Shown here: in pieces, positions 1-7,554 of the stretch
How the letters are laid out: the number at the start of each line of letters is the position of its first letter
Position numbering within the stretch: position 1 is the stretch's first letter
Source of the DNA: Bacteroidales bacterium
Lineage (GTDB): Bacteria; Bacteroidota; Bacteroidia; Bacteroidales; UBA10428
Direction of reading: 5' to 3'
NCBI GenBank assembly: GCA_035299085.1
Contig: DATGXG010000058.1
Span: 1-62,162 of the forward strand
DNA: 62,162 nucleotides
Notes under the pieces: generated by a model
The model's input: only the letters and a program-made list of their open reading frames with translations
Told to the model about the DNA's origin: nothing
Database searches by the model: none
Program-made: the position numbers and the translations under genes

Positions 1-267
1 AAAGACTGTCCCGGCTATTACCATCATATCCGCTTCACGGGGTGTACCACGGATGACTTCACCTCCGAAGCGTGCCAGGTCATAGCGGCTTGTGATGGAT
101 GTTGCCATTTCAACAAAGCAACAGGATAATCCAAAATTGAAGGGCCATATTGAATTTTTCCGGCCCCAGCCAATCATATCTTCGAGCCGGGTGAGAAAAA
201 CAGACCGGTTAACAGCTTCTTCGTTTGATTTATTTACCTGATAGGAATCACTTAATGTGTAGTTCAT
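1..267 (-). CDS. nuoB: NADH-quinone oxidoreductase subunit B (partial, C-terminal part outside the window)
   Basis: This is the N-terminal 89 codons of NuoB, the peripheral-arm subunit of complex I that carries iron-sulfur cluster N2 and passes electrons to quinone at the inner membrane. The translation begins MNYTLSDSYQ and contains the family motif WGRKNSIWPFNFGLSCCFVEM in the region of residues 26-46; the adjacent cysteines in it are N2 ligands. The gene runs off the left edge of the window, so the remaining ligands are not visible. The ATG at 265-267 lies inside the end of nuoA (about 20 bases overlap), which suggests translational coupling in a nuo operon continuing to the left. Confidence 0.93.
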   Translation of the reverse strand, partial: MNYTLSDSYQVNKSNEEAVNRSVFLTRLEDMIGWGRKNSIWPFNFGLSCCFVEMATSITSRYDLARFGGEVIRGTPREADMMVIAGTVF

Positions 268-685
268 TTGCGGTCCTGGTTTTCATTTTCATGTGCCTGA
301 GAATTTTTTTGCCCTGCGGGCCAAAATCCAGTGATCCGATACCGATTTCATAAATGAGTACCGCAATCAGAATGCCAATAAACACAAGAATTCCAAGGTA
401 GCCGGCAAGACCGAGCTCCCTGAATGAAACAGCCCACGCAAGAATGAACACTGCGTCGAGATCAAAAATGACGAAAAATATAGCGATGAGATAGAAATGC
501 GATGAGAAACGGAGCCGTGCATTTCCTGTTGGCGGAATGCCGGATTCGTAGGGTTCAAATGTCTGTTTTTCCTTGTGTTTTTCGCCCAGCAACCATGAAA
601 GGCCGATCATAATGAAAACTATAAGGAAAACAATCCCCGCATAAACAAGAAAAGGTTGAAATATAACGGGTTGGGATGATGGCAT
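248..685 (-). CDS. nuoA: NADH-quinone oxidoreductase subunit A
   Basis: NuoA is a small three-helix membrane subunit of complex I next to the quinone site. The 145-residue protein has hydrophobic segments at about 11-32, 63-86 and 95-115, and the family signatures YESGIPP (46-52), ARLRFSSHFYLIAI (56-69) and FDLDAVF (74-80). I chose the ATG at 683-685; a TTG four codons upstream (697) is possible but less likely. It heads the visible part of a nuo operon and overlaps the start of nuoB. A 7-bp inverted repeat (CAACCGG at 695-701, CCGGTTG at 713-719) lies just upstream and could form a leader stem-loop. Confidence 0.95.
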   Translation of the reverse strand: MPSSQPVIFQPFLVYAGIVFLIVFIMIGLSWLLGEKHKEKQTFEPYESGIPPTGNARLRFSSHFYLIAIFFVIFDLDAVFILAWAVSFRELGLAGYLGILVFIGILIAVLIYEIGIGSLDFGPQGKKILRHMKMKTRTANELHIK

Positions 686-757
686 GGTTTCAGGCAACCG
701 GTGTTTTAGATGCCGGTTGTTTCAGTAACACCCCAATAATAAAAAGGTTAAAAAAGA

Positions 758-892
758 ATGTGCTAATATGCTAATGTGGCAATGTGCCAATGTAGCAATG
801 TGCGAACCGAACTGAAGTCCTGGTCAATTCATTAGCACATTAGCACATTATCACATTAGCACATTATCACATTAGCACATTAGCAAATTACA
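758..892. repeat. Inverted array of ATTAGCACATT-type 8-10 base repeats
   Basis: The left half (about 758-806) carries degenerate copies of TGCTAATGTG/TGCCAATGTA, and the right half (829-892) carries copies of the reverse word CACATTAGCA, some as CACATTATCA. The halves are mutually complementary, so transcripts could fold into a long imperfect hairpin. The array ends exactly at the stop codon of the radical SAM gene (893) and lies upstream of nuoA, so it may terminate readthrough or stabilise an RNA end. The same word recurs at 24826-24911. Confidence 0.85.
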
Positions 893-1738
893 TTAATATC
901 CCGTCCACTTGCTGAAGTCGTACTTCTTAAAGGCATCACAGCGTGAGCAGAGGAGGATTTTGTCGCGTTCCCCCTTATCAAGCAGTTGCCTGAATTTCTG
1001 GTTGGGGTTGCCAAGCCATATTTCTTCAACGGTCTGGTGATTCACATCCCCTACAATTCCCCTGGCAAAGGCATCCCAGCAGCAAAGAACTGCCCTGCCG
1101 TCAACCATGAAAAACATTTCATTTTTAATCTTCGGACATGGCGCCCTGAAACAATCCGTCTGCCCGCTCCATGGCCAGTCGTACAACTGTGTAATGGTGG
1201 CCTCGTCAGCAAATTGTTTCCAGAAATTCACAAAATCTTCCTGCTCGCTTTTGGTAATATCCAGGTCGATCATTCTTACCTCAACATGGCATTTGCTGCC
1301 CAGGCGGTTCCTTTCTTTGATGAACTCCTGGACGTTGCTCACTATTTTGGTGAACTTGCCTCCCCGGCCGCTCTTTTTGAACGTCTCCTCGGTGAAACCG
1401 TCAATGCTGAACCGCACCCAGTCGATACCTGCCTGAAGGGCTGCAGATATGTCAAACTTGGGATGAAAATTGCCGTTTGAATTAAACTCAATTTTCGCCG
1501 TTTCGTCTTTCTTAATATACCGGATCACTTCGGGGATCCTGAGGTCAACGAAGGGTTCATTAATCATGAAAGGCCTGTAAATCACCGCTCTGCTGCGTGA
1601 TTCATCAATAATTTTCTTCCAGATATGATCTTCCATGTAATCAGGTCCGCGTTCCATTTCTTTATGAGGACAGAAAACGCAATTGCTGTTACATACCACT
1701 GAAGTTTCGATCTGAATATATTTAGGAAAGGGTACCAT
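893..1738 (-). CDS. Radical SAM protein with SPASM domain
   Basis: The 281-residue protein has the radical SAM cluster motif CNSNCVFC (C16, C20, C23), which binds the 4Fe-4S cluster that cleaves S-adenosylmethionine. Its C-terminus holds a SPASM-type cysteine set (APCPKIKNE, VLCCWDAF, LLCSRCDAF), which in this family binds auxiliary iron-sulfur clusters. The substrate is unknown; SPASM enzymes modify peptides, sugars or proteins. The ATG at 1736-1738 lies inside the 3' end of the Kdo transferase gene (17-base overlap), so the two are probably translated together. That context and the nearby glycosyltransferases suggest, but do not prove, an envelope-related substrate. A repeat array abuts the stop codon. 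Confidence 0.85.
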   Translation of the reverse strand: MVPFPKYIQIETSVVCNSNCVFCPHKEMERGPDYMEDHIWKKIIDESRSRAVIYRPFMINEPFVDLRIPEVIRYIKKDETAKIEFNSNGNFHPKFDISAALQAGIDWVRFSIDGFTEETFKKSGRGGKFTKIVSNVQEFIKERNRLGSKCHVEVRMIDLDITKSEQEDFVNFWKQFADEATITQLYDWPWSGQTDCFRAPCPKIKNEMFFMVDGRAVLCCWDAFARGIVGDVNHQTVEEIWLGNPNQKFRQLLDKGERDKILLCSRCDAFKKYDFSKWTGY

Positions 1739-3020
1739 ATAATTTTTTTAATGTGTTCATTATAATATCGGTCGCGCCGATGTTGTTGTAAATGAGGTTT
1801 TTAGCCTTTTCTCCCATGGAGTTACGCAATAACCGGTCCTGTATAAGCAATAATGCCTTATCGTAAAATTCCTGTTCGTTATCAATGGTAAACGCAGCGC
1901 CGATCCTAAGCAATTCACCGGCTTCATATGAATTGAGATAGTTGGGGCCAAATATGACAGGCTGTTCGAACACAGCAGGTTCCATCACATTATGTATACC
2001 CTTGCCGAAACTGCCGCCAATATAGGCTATGCTCGTTTGCCTGTAAAGCCGGGCCAGCATTCCGATTGTGTTGAAAATGACAACCCGGGCGTCAGTTTTG
2101 CCGCTGGCGTAAAAAGATGTATACCGCTCTGTGGTTATTCCGGCTTCTTCAAAAACGGATTCAATATCGCGAAGATGGTTTTCCTGGAGTTCATGGGGTA
2201 CAATGATCACCTGCAGGGTTGTAAACCGCTCGCAAAGCCTTACAAGCGCAGGCAGTACATGTTTTTCATCAGCAGGCCATGTGCTTCCTGCAATGAATAT
2301 TACATCCTGTCGATCCCTGAAAACCGGAACATCTCCTTCATTTTCAGCTTTCACGCCCCGGTTGTACACGTGGTCATACCTTGTATCTCCCGCGATCGTG
2401 TATTTCGATTCATCAGGCACCATAACCTGGAAACGCCGTTTATCATCCTCTGATATCGGAAAAATGTGTGATATGCGATTGTAAACAAGCCTGTTAAATC
2501 CTTTTGATATTCCCTTGTCCCGTCCCGAATCAGCCGAAAGTGTGGCTGATGAAACCACCATGGGAATTTTGAGCAGTGAAGCGATCATCACGTGATTCGG
2601 CCATATATCAAATTTTGAAATGATCCAGAGTTCGGGTTTCAGCATTTTGAAAAGGCGCCTCGCTGCAAATACTGAATCAAGCGGAAGGTAAAACTTAAGA
2701 TCCACCTGGGGCGGATTTTTGGCGAATTTATAACCCGATGGGGAATAGAAAGACACCATAATAAACAGCTGCGGATTTTCCGCTTTCATCTTCTCAATGA
2801 TGGGAAGCGCCTGAAGCCATTCACCTGCCGATGTACAGTGGAACAGTATTCTTTTGCGGTTCCCGGCCCTTGTGATATCCATTGCAAGCTTGCGGAACTG
2901 GTTTCTGCGAGCCTTAAGTCCTTCTTTGATTTTGGCATTGAAAAGTGATCCGATCCAAAACCCGATGTAAATAAGGGGAACCACAATCAAGTTATACAAT
3001 ACCAACCAGATCAATGACAT
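1722..3020 (-). CDS. waaA: 3-deoxy-D-manno-octulosonic acid (Kdo) transferase
   Basis: WaaA/KdtA transfers Kdo from CMP-Kdo to lipid IVA or its equivalent at the inner face of the inner membrane during LPS core assembly. The protein (432 residues from the ATG at 3018-3020; a TTG three codons upstream is the alternative) has an N-terminal membrane anchor at about 3-25. The family motif SAGEW sits at 64-68, and its Glu67 corresponds to the catalytic base. A two-lobed GT-B fold follows, with TWPADEKHVL near the lobe boundary and a C-terminal GGSFGKGIHNVMEPA nucleotide-sugar loop. It lies directly after the GT9 gene and overlaps the radical SAM gene, consistent with an LPS operon. Confidence 0.93.
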   Translation of the reverse strand: MSLIWLVLYNLIVVPLIYIGFWIGSLFNAKIKEGLKARRNQFRKLAMDITRAGNRKRILFHCTSAGEWLQALPIIEKMKAENPQLFIMVSFYSPSGYKFAKNPPQVDLKFYLPLDSVFAARRLFKMLKPELWIISKFDIWPNHVMIASLLKIPMVVSSATLSADSGRDKGISKGFNRLVYNRISHIFPISEDDKRRFQVMVPDESKYTIAGDTRYDHVYNRGVKAENEGDVPVFRDRQDVIFIAGSTWPADEKHVLPALVRLCERFTTLQVIIVPHELQENHLRDIESVFEEAGITTERYTSFYASGKTDARVVIFNTIGMLARLYRQTSIAYIGGSFGKGIHNVMEPAVFEQPVIFGPNYLNSYEAGELLRIGAAFTIDNEQEFYDKALLLIQDRLLRNSMGEKAKNLIYNNIGATDIIMNTLKKLYGTLS

Positions 3021-3031
3021 AGTCTGCAAGT

Positions 3032-4060
3032 TTAAGTTAAATAATTCAAAGCAGCATTAATCACTCTTTCAGAAGGAATATCATTCATGCATCTGAAATG
3101 CCCCCTGGGGCAATGATCTAATCCGTTATGCGTGCAAGGCCTGCATGAAACTTCCGTTTCAATTACGGTGCTTTTTTCAGGTACCGGGAAATAACCCAGT
3201 TCCCGGGTTGTAGGGCCGTAAATTCCTACAACCGGTATCTTCTGCGATTGAGCAAGGTGCAACAGACCACTGTCATTTGCAATCACCAGGTTACTCAACC
3301 CGAGCAGGGCGGCGGATTCTGAAAGTGACATGGTCCCTGCCATATTTACAACATCGTGTCCTGCCGAGATGGCAATTCTTTCACAAAGCTCCTTGTCTTC
3401 GGGCCCGCCATGCACAATTACAAAGGCTTTCTTATTATCAGCCAGGTACCGGGCTGTTTCAATGAAGCCTTCGGGCTTCCATTTCTTGTTAAAATAGGTA
3501 GCGCTAGGACAAATAATTACAAGAGGCCTTTTAAAATCAAAACCTGCTGAAACAAGCCTGTTCCTGACGGTTTCAATTTTTGCCGGATCTACGCTGATCT
3601 CGGTGCCTTTTCCGTCATAAGCGACTCCGAATGGCTTTACCGAATCAAAATACCGTTCATATACGGGTTTAATCCTGGCGTACAAGTTAATTTTGAACCA
3701 TATCAGCAGGGTTCTTTTGAAGATCAGTTTCCTGTACGACGATATCCTCCGGACTCCTGAACCCATCCGTAAGTATCTTGATCTCCAGTTCTTATGAATG
3801 TCAATATATAAATCAAATTTCCTGCTTTTCAGAAGCGATTTGATATCCTTTAATCCTTTGACCCCGTCTTTCTTACTGAAGGTGATCAGTTCATCAATGT
3901 ATGGACTCTGGGTTAACAGCTCTTCATACTGCTTCTTTATTATAAACGTAACATGGGAATTCGGGAAGGCGGTTTTCAGCGATCTGAGAAGTGGCGTGGT
4001 GAGAATGATATCACCAATAGAACTAAGCCTTACAACAAGTATTTTACCAAATTCTGCCAA
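3032..4060 (-). CDS. Glycosyltransferase family 9 (LPS heptosyltransferase-like)
   Basis: The 342-residue protein has the GT9 N-terminal signature RLSSIGDIILTTP (11-23) and the C-terminal donor-binding motif NDSGLLHLA (262-270) followed by GIYGPT. GT9 enzymes add ADP-heptose or related sugars to the LPS inner core; the exact sugar cannot be told from sequence alone. Near the C-terminus there is a four-cysteine cluster (SCRPC followed by DHCPRGHFRCM) that recurs in this family. The start appears to be TTG at 4058-4060; no ATG lies in frame before the GT9 signature. The stop is 11 bases upstream of waaA, which fits a shared LPS-core operon. Confidence 0.88.
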   Translation of the reverse strand: MAEFGKILVVRLSSIGDIILTTPLLRSLKTAFPNSHVTFIIKKQYEELLTQSPYIDELITFSKKDGVKGLKDIKSLLKSRKFDLYIDIHKNWRSRYLRMGSGVRRISSYRKLIFKRTLLIWFKINLYARIKPVYERYFDSVKPFGVAYDGKGTEISVDPAKIETVRNRLVSAGFDFKRPLVIICPSATYFNKKWKPEGFIETARYLADNKKAFVIVHGGPEDKELCERIAISAGHDVVNMAGTMSLSESAALLGLSNLVIANDSGLLHLAQSQKIPVVGIYGPTTRELGYFPVPEKSTVIETEVSCRPCTHNGLDHCPRGHFRCMNDIPSERVINAALNYLT

Positions 4061-4124
4061 GAGTGTAATTTCAAGAAGAGAGGCAAAAGTATAAATTTTC
4101 AGAACACCGGCAATGAATCACGTT

Positions 4125-4688
4125 TTATTCGCGAATTACTTTTACTTCACCGTTGACTCCCAGTTTAATAATACCAGAAGGCTTGCCCTGTTTCTTATCA
4201 TCTTGCCTGTGCTTTACAACATAATCAACCTGACTCACAATCTCAGGGCCGATCTTTGAAAAATCCGCCGGCCAAGGCTTTCCGCTGATATTTGCAGAGG
4301 TGGATACAACGGGTCTTTTCAATGAACGCACAAGCTTCCGGCAAAATTCATCATGTGTGATCCGGATTCCTATGGAACCGTCTTCCGCCAGAAGGTTTTT
4401 GGCCAGTTGTTGAGCCCCGGGATAAATAATGGTGAGGGGTTTGTCAGTGACTTCAATAATATTCCAGGCAATATCAGGCACCTGTTCTACATATTCAGGT
4501 AGTTTATCAGGAGAATCAAGGATTACAAGCATGCTCTTTTCATCAGTTCGTTGCTTGATCGCATAGATCTTGCGAACAGCTTCTTCGTTTGTGGCATCGC
4601 AACCCAATCCCCAGATGGTGTCGGTAGGATAGAGTATGACGCCTCCTTTCTTCAGAAAATCAACAGCTGTTTTGATTTCTTCATCCAT
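4125..4688 (-). CDS. tsaC: L-threonylcarbamoyladenylate synthase (Sua5/YciO/YrdC family)
   Basis: TsaC makes threonylcarbamoyl-AMP from threonine, bicarbonate and ATP, the first step of the universal t6A37 tRNA modification. The 187-residue protein shows the YrdC fold motifs PTDTIWGLGCDA (21-32), the basic KQR at 45-47, and STSANISG (129-136). It lacks the extra Sua5 C-terminal domain, so it is the short TsaC type. Its start overlaps the end of the upstream glycosyltransferase gene by 8 bases. Placement among LPS genes is probably operon convenience. A 64-base gap separates it from the GT9 gene. Confidence 0.92.
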   Translation of the reverse strand: MDEEIKTAVDFLKKGGVILYPTDTIWGLGCDATNEEAVRKIYAIKQRTDEKSMLVILDSPDKLPEYVEQVPDIAWNIIEVTDKPLTIIYPGAQQLAKNLLAEDGSIGIRITHDEFCRKLVRSLKRPVVSTSANISGKPWPADFSKIGPEIVSQVDYVVKHRQDDKKQGKPSGIIKLGVNGEVKVIRE

Positions 4689-5805
4689 TCTGCAATACTT
4701 TTTTATAAACCTGCATGATGTTGGTGGTTACCTTATCCGAATCAAAATTTCTGGCCTGACGATATCCTTCAACAATCATCTTTTGCTGAAGATCACTGTC
4801 GTACAATACTTTTTTAATGGCAGCTGCCATTTCCTCCACATTGTTGGGGTCAACATACAGTGTGAATTCACCACCGACCTCTGTCATTGAACTGGCTTTT
4901 GATGTGATAACCGGTATTTTCGAATAAAGGGCCTCAAGTACCGGAATGCCGAATCCTTCAAATATCGAAGGATACACAAACAGGTCGGCAAGCTGGTAAA
5001 TGCCCGGGAGATCCTGGTTCTGCACCACATCGCAGAAGATGATGTTGATGAGGCTGTGCCTTTCAATGAATTCAATGATCTTGTTCAGATATGGCGTAGG
5101 CTTTCCGATCACGACGAGCGGAATATCGATCTTACCATAGTGCAGGGCTTTGATAAGAGTCAGCAGGTTCTTTCTTTCTTCAATGGTTCCCACATACAGA
5201 ATAAAGGACTTAGGCAGGAGGTACTTCATCCGCAAAATTTCTTTTTCAATAAGGGGAACTTCATTATTGAAAACCGGGTTGCACCCCTGGTAAACCACGT
5301 CGATTTTTTCGGGCGAAATGTGGAAGAATTCAACCACATCTTCTGCTGTCTGCTGACTTACTGCAATGATCCGGTCAGAAATGTCGCACGCATATTTGAA
5401 TTTGCGCTCGTAAATGGTCCTGTCAATGAGCTTATACATGTGAGGCAATCGCAGGAAGATAAGATCATGGATGGTTACAACCGACAGAACCTGCTTTTTA
5501 GGGAAATTATAGGGGAGTTCGTGGCTTAGCCCGTGAAAAATCTGGATCCTGTCGTCGGGCAATTGTTTTGACATGGCGAAGGATCTCCAGTACGAACGAA
5601 AGATGCGGTGTGTCAGTTTTTTGGGCGTCTCAATACGGATCGACGGATCATGGGGATCAAATAATTCCTCGTTGAGACCGGGAGAATAAAGTACATATTC
5701 ATTATCAGGGTAAAATTCTGTAAGTCCCTGAATCAGGTTGCGGCTGTAACTTCCAAGGCCGCTTTTGTTGAAAAACGCTCTTTTTGCGTCAAAACCTATT
5801 CGCAT
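4681..5805 (-). CDS. Glycosyltransferase family 4 (GT-B)
   Basis: The 374-residue GT-B protein carries an N-terminal acceptor domain (GLGSYSRNL near residues 16-24, HGLSHELP at 91-98) and a C-terminal GT4 donor domain with VGTIEERKN (205-213). The characteristic E-x7-E motif runs from E283 to E291 (EGFGIPVLE). Such enzymes transfer a sugar from a nucleotide donor, typically mannose or glucose, to a glycan or lipid acceptor; the specificity is not evident. It follows recJ by two bases and overlaps tsaC by 8, so it is probably cotranscribed with both. No membrane segment is visible, so it probably works at the cytoplasmic face. Confidence 0.87.
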   Translation of the reverse strand: MRIGFDAKRAFFNKSGLGSYSRNLIQGLTEFYPDNEYVLYSPGLNEELFDPHDPSIRIETPKKLTHRIFRSYWRSFAMSKQLPDDRIQIFHGLSHELPYNFPKKQVLSVVTIHDLIFLRLPHMYKLIDRTIYERKFKYACDISDRIIAVSQQTAEDVVEFFHISPEKIDVVYQGCNPVFNNEVPLIEKEILRMKYLLPKSFILYVGTIEERKNLLTLIKALHYGKIDIPLVVIGKPTPYLNKIIEFIERHSLINIIFCDVVQNQDLPGIYQLADLFVYPSIFEGFGIPVLEALYSKIPVITSKASSMTEVGGEFTLYVDPNNVEEMAAAIKKVLYDSDLQQKMIVEGYRQARNFDSDKVTTNIMQVYKKVLQNG

Positions 5806-5807
5806 AC

Positions 5808-7523
5808 TTAATTTTCTATCTTTATATCTTTGATATTCAACTGGATTGTTGTATTTCCCCTGAAATTGTTCTCAAACAGGGTATATGCTATATCAAAAGA
5901 AGTGCCTTTTTTAATTCGTGAAAGATGGCTGGCCTGGTTGAATGCGATAGCGCGATAAACTGTAAACGGGTTTTCCTCCTGGATCAATCCAAGCTGCAGG
6001 TGTTCAGTGTCGGCCCCTACAAGCCTGGCATAGCCATTGTCCGAAACATTTTCAGCAAAAAAAACAGGGGATGTATTCTCAGGACCGAATGGTTCAAACT
6101 GTTTCAGAATTCTGAGCAGTTTGGGAGTTATATCTTTAAAATTAAGTTCGGCATCAATTTCAACCTGTGGTATCAGCAGCTCAGGCGTAACCGTATTCCT
6201 AACCACTTCTTCAAAACGGTCACGGAATTTTTGAAGGTTATCTGTCTTAAGCGTAATGCCGGCTGCATACATATGTCCGCCAAAACTCTCGAGCAAGTCG
6301 GAACATTCGTTGATGGCCGAATACAGATCGAATCCCGGAATTGACCTTGCCGAACCGGTTGCATGTCCGTTTGATTCGGTAAGAATGATAGTCGGCCTGA
6401 AATAGCTTTCAATGAGCCTTGAAGCAACAATTCCCACCACTCCCTTATGCCACCCGGGGTTGAACAGCACAGTCGAAAATTTATACTTATCCATCCGCGC
6501 TATTTCGATCAGTGCCTCCTCGGTAATTGTTTTATCTATATTACGGCGGGTAAGGTTATGCGAATTAACTTTTTCGCAATGCAGTGCGGCCTCATCAGCC
6601 TTTTCCGACACAAGCAGTTCAACAGCCTGTTTACCCGATTCAATACGACCGGCTGCATTAATCCTTGGGCCAATTTTAAATACAATGTCGTCAATTGCAA
6701 TATTCTTATCGGTCAGACCTGCAATGCATATAATCGATTTCAATCCGACGCAAGGATTTTCATTGAGCTTCTTAAGCCCGTGAAAGGCAAGTATCCTGTT
6801 TTCACCTGTAACCGGAACGATATCCGATGCAATACTTACAGCCAGCAGGTCAAGAAACTGGGCAACCTCACCGAATGGTATGTTATTTTTAATTGTAAAA
6901 GCCTGTAAAAGCTTAAAGCCTACGCCGCAACCCGACAGGTGATGGAATGGGTAGGTTTCATCAGGTCTTTCAGGATCCAGTACGGCTATAGCATCGGGGA
7001 GGCTGGGACCCGGGTTGTGATGATCGCAGATAATGAAATCGATGCCATGATCCCTGGCATAAGCAACCTTTTCAACAGCCTTGATGCCGCAGTCGAGCGC
7101 AATGATAAGGCTCATTCCATGACTGATGGCATAATCCACACCTTTGAATGATACTCCGTAACCTTCGGTATAACGGTCGGGGATGTAATAATCGGTTTTA
7201 TCAGTAAAATTCCGGAGGAACGAAATCATCATGGCCACCGAAGTGGTACCATCTACGTCATAATCACCATATACCAGTATCTTTTCGTCGTTTTTCAGGG
7301 CCAGTTCAAGTCGCCCAACCGCCTTATCCATATCTTTCATAAGGAAAGGATCATGCAGCGAAGCCAGATCGGGCCTGAAGAAGGCTTTTGCCTGGTCAAA
7401 GGTTTTAATGCCCCGCTGAACAAGCAGCGTGGAAATTACCGGATCAACAGTAAGTTCATCTGCCAGTTTTTTGATTTCACTTGCATAACCGTTCTCCTTA
7501 ATTTTCCACGCCCGGTTCGTCAT
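5808..7523 (-). CDS. recJ: Single-stranded-DNA-specific 5'-3' exonuclease RecJ
   Basis: RecJ degrades single-stranded DNA 5'-3' in RecF-pathway recombination, mismatch repair and base excision repair. The 571-residue protein, normal for the family, holds the DHH phosphoesterase motifs DYDVDG (87-92), DCG (144-146) and DHH (167-169), which coordinate the catalytic metals. A DHHA1 part follows (GWHKGVVGIVASRL, then SFGGHMYAAG), and an OB-fold C-terminal region. The ATG at 7521-7523 is well placed. It lies 31 bases after the large glucan fusion gene and 2 bases before the GT4 gene, so it is probably part of a long minus-strand transcription unit. Confidence 0.95.
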   Translation of the reverse strand: MTNRAWKIKENGYASEIKKLADELTVDPVISTLLVQRGIKTFDQAKAFFRPDLASLHDPFLMKDMDKAVGRLELALKNDEKILVYGDYDVDGTTSVAMMISFLRNFTDKTDYYIPDRYTEGYGVSFKGVDYAISHGMSLIIALDCGIKAVEKVAYARDHGIDFIICDHHNPGPSLPDAIAVLDPERPDETYPFHHLSGCGVGFKLLQAFTIKNNIPFGEVAQFLDLLAVSIASDIVPVTGENRILAFHGLKKLNENPCVGLKSIICIAGLTDKNIAIDDIVFKIGPRINAAGRIESGKQAVELLVSEKADEAALHCEKVNSHNLTRRNIDKTITEEALIEIARMDKYKFSTVLFNPGWHKGVVGIVASRLIESYFRPTIILTESNGHATGSARSIPGFDLYSAINECSDLLESFGGHMYAAGITLKTDNLQKFRDRFEEVVRNTVTPELLIPQVEIDAELNFKDITPKLLRILKQFEPFGPENTSPVFFAENVSDNGYARLVGADTEHLQLGLIQEENPFTVYRAIAFNQASHLSRIKKGTSFDIAYTLFENNFRGNTTIQLNIKDIKIEN

Positions 7524-7554
7524 TTTGATATGCAGGTATTAACAATACTTCTTC

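Noticed and set aside
758..892. Possible CRISPR array
   Set aside because: Units are 8-10 bases and adjoin each other with no unique spacers of constant length; no cas genes are near.
986..1480. Plus-strand open frame opposite the radical SAM gene
   Set aside because: The minus-strand gene has clear CxxxCxxC and SPASM motifs; the plus frame has none.
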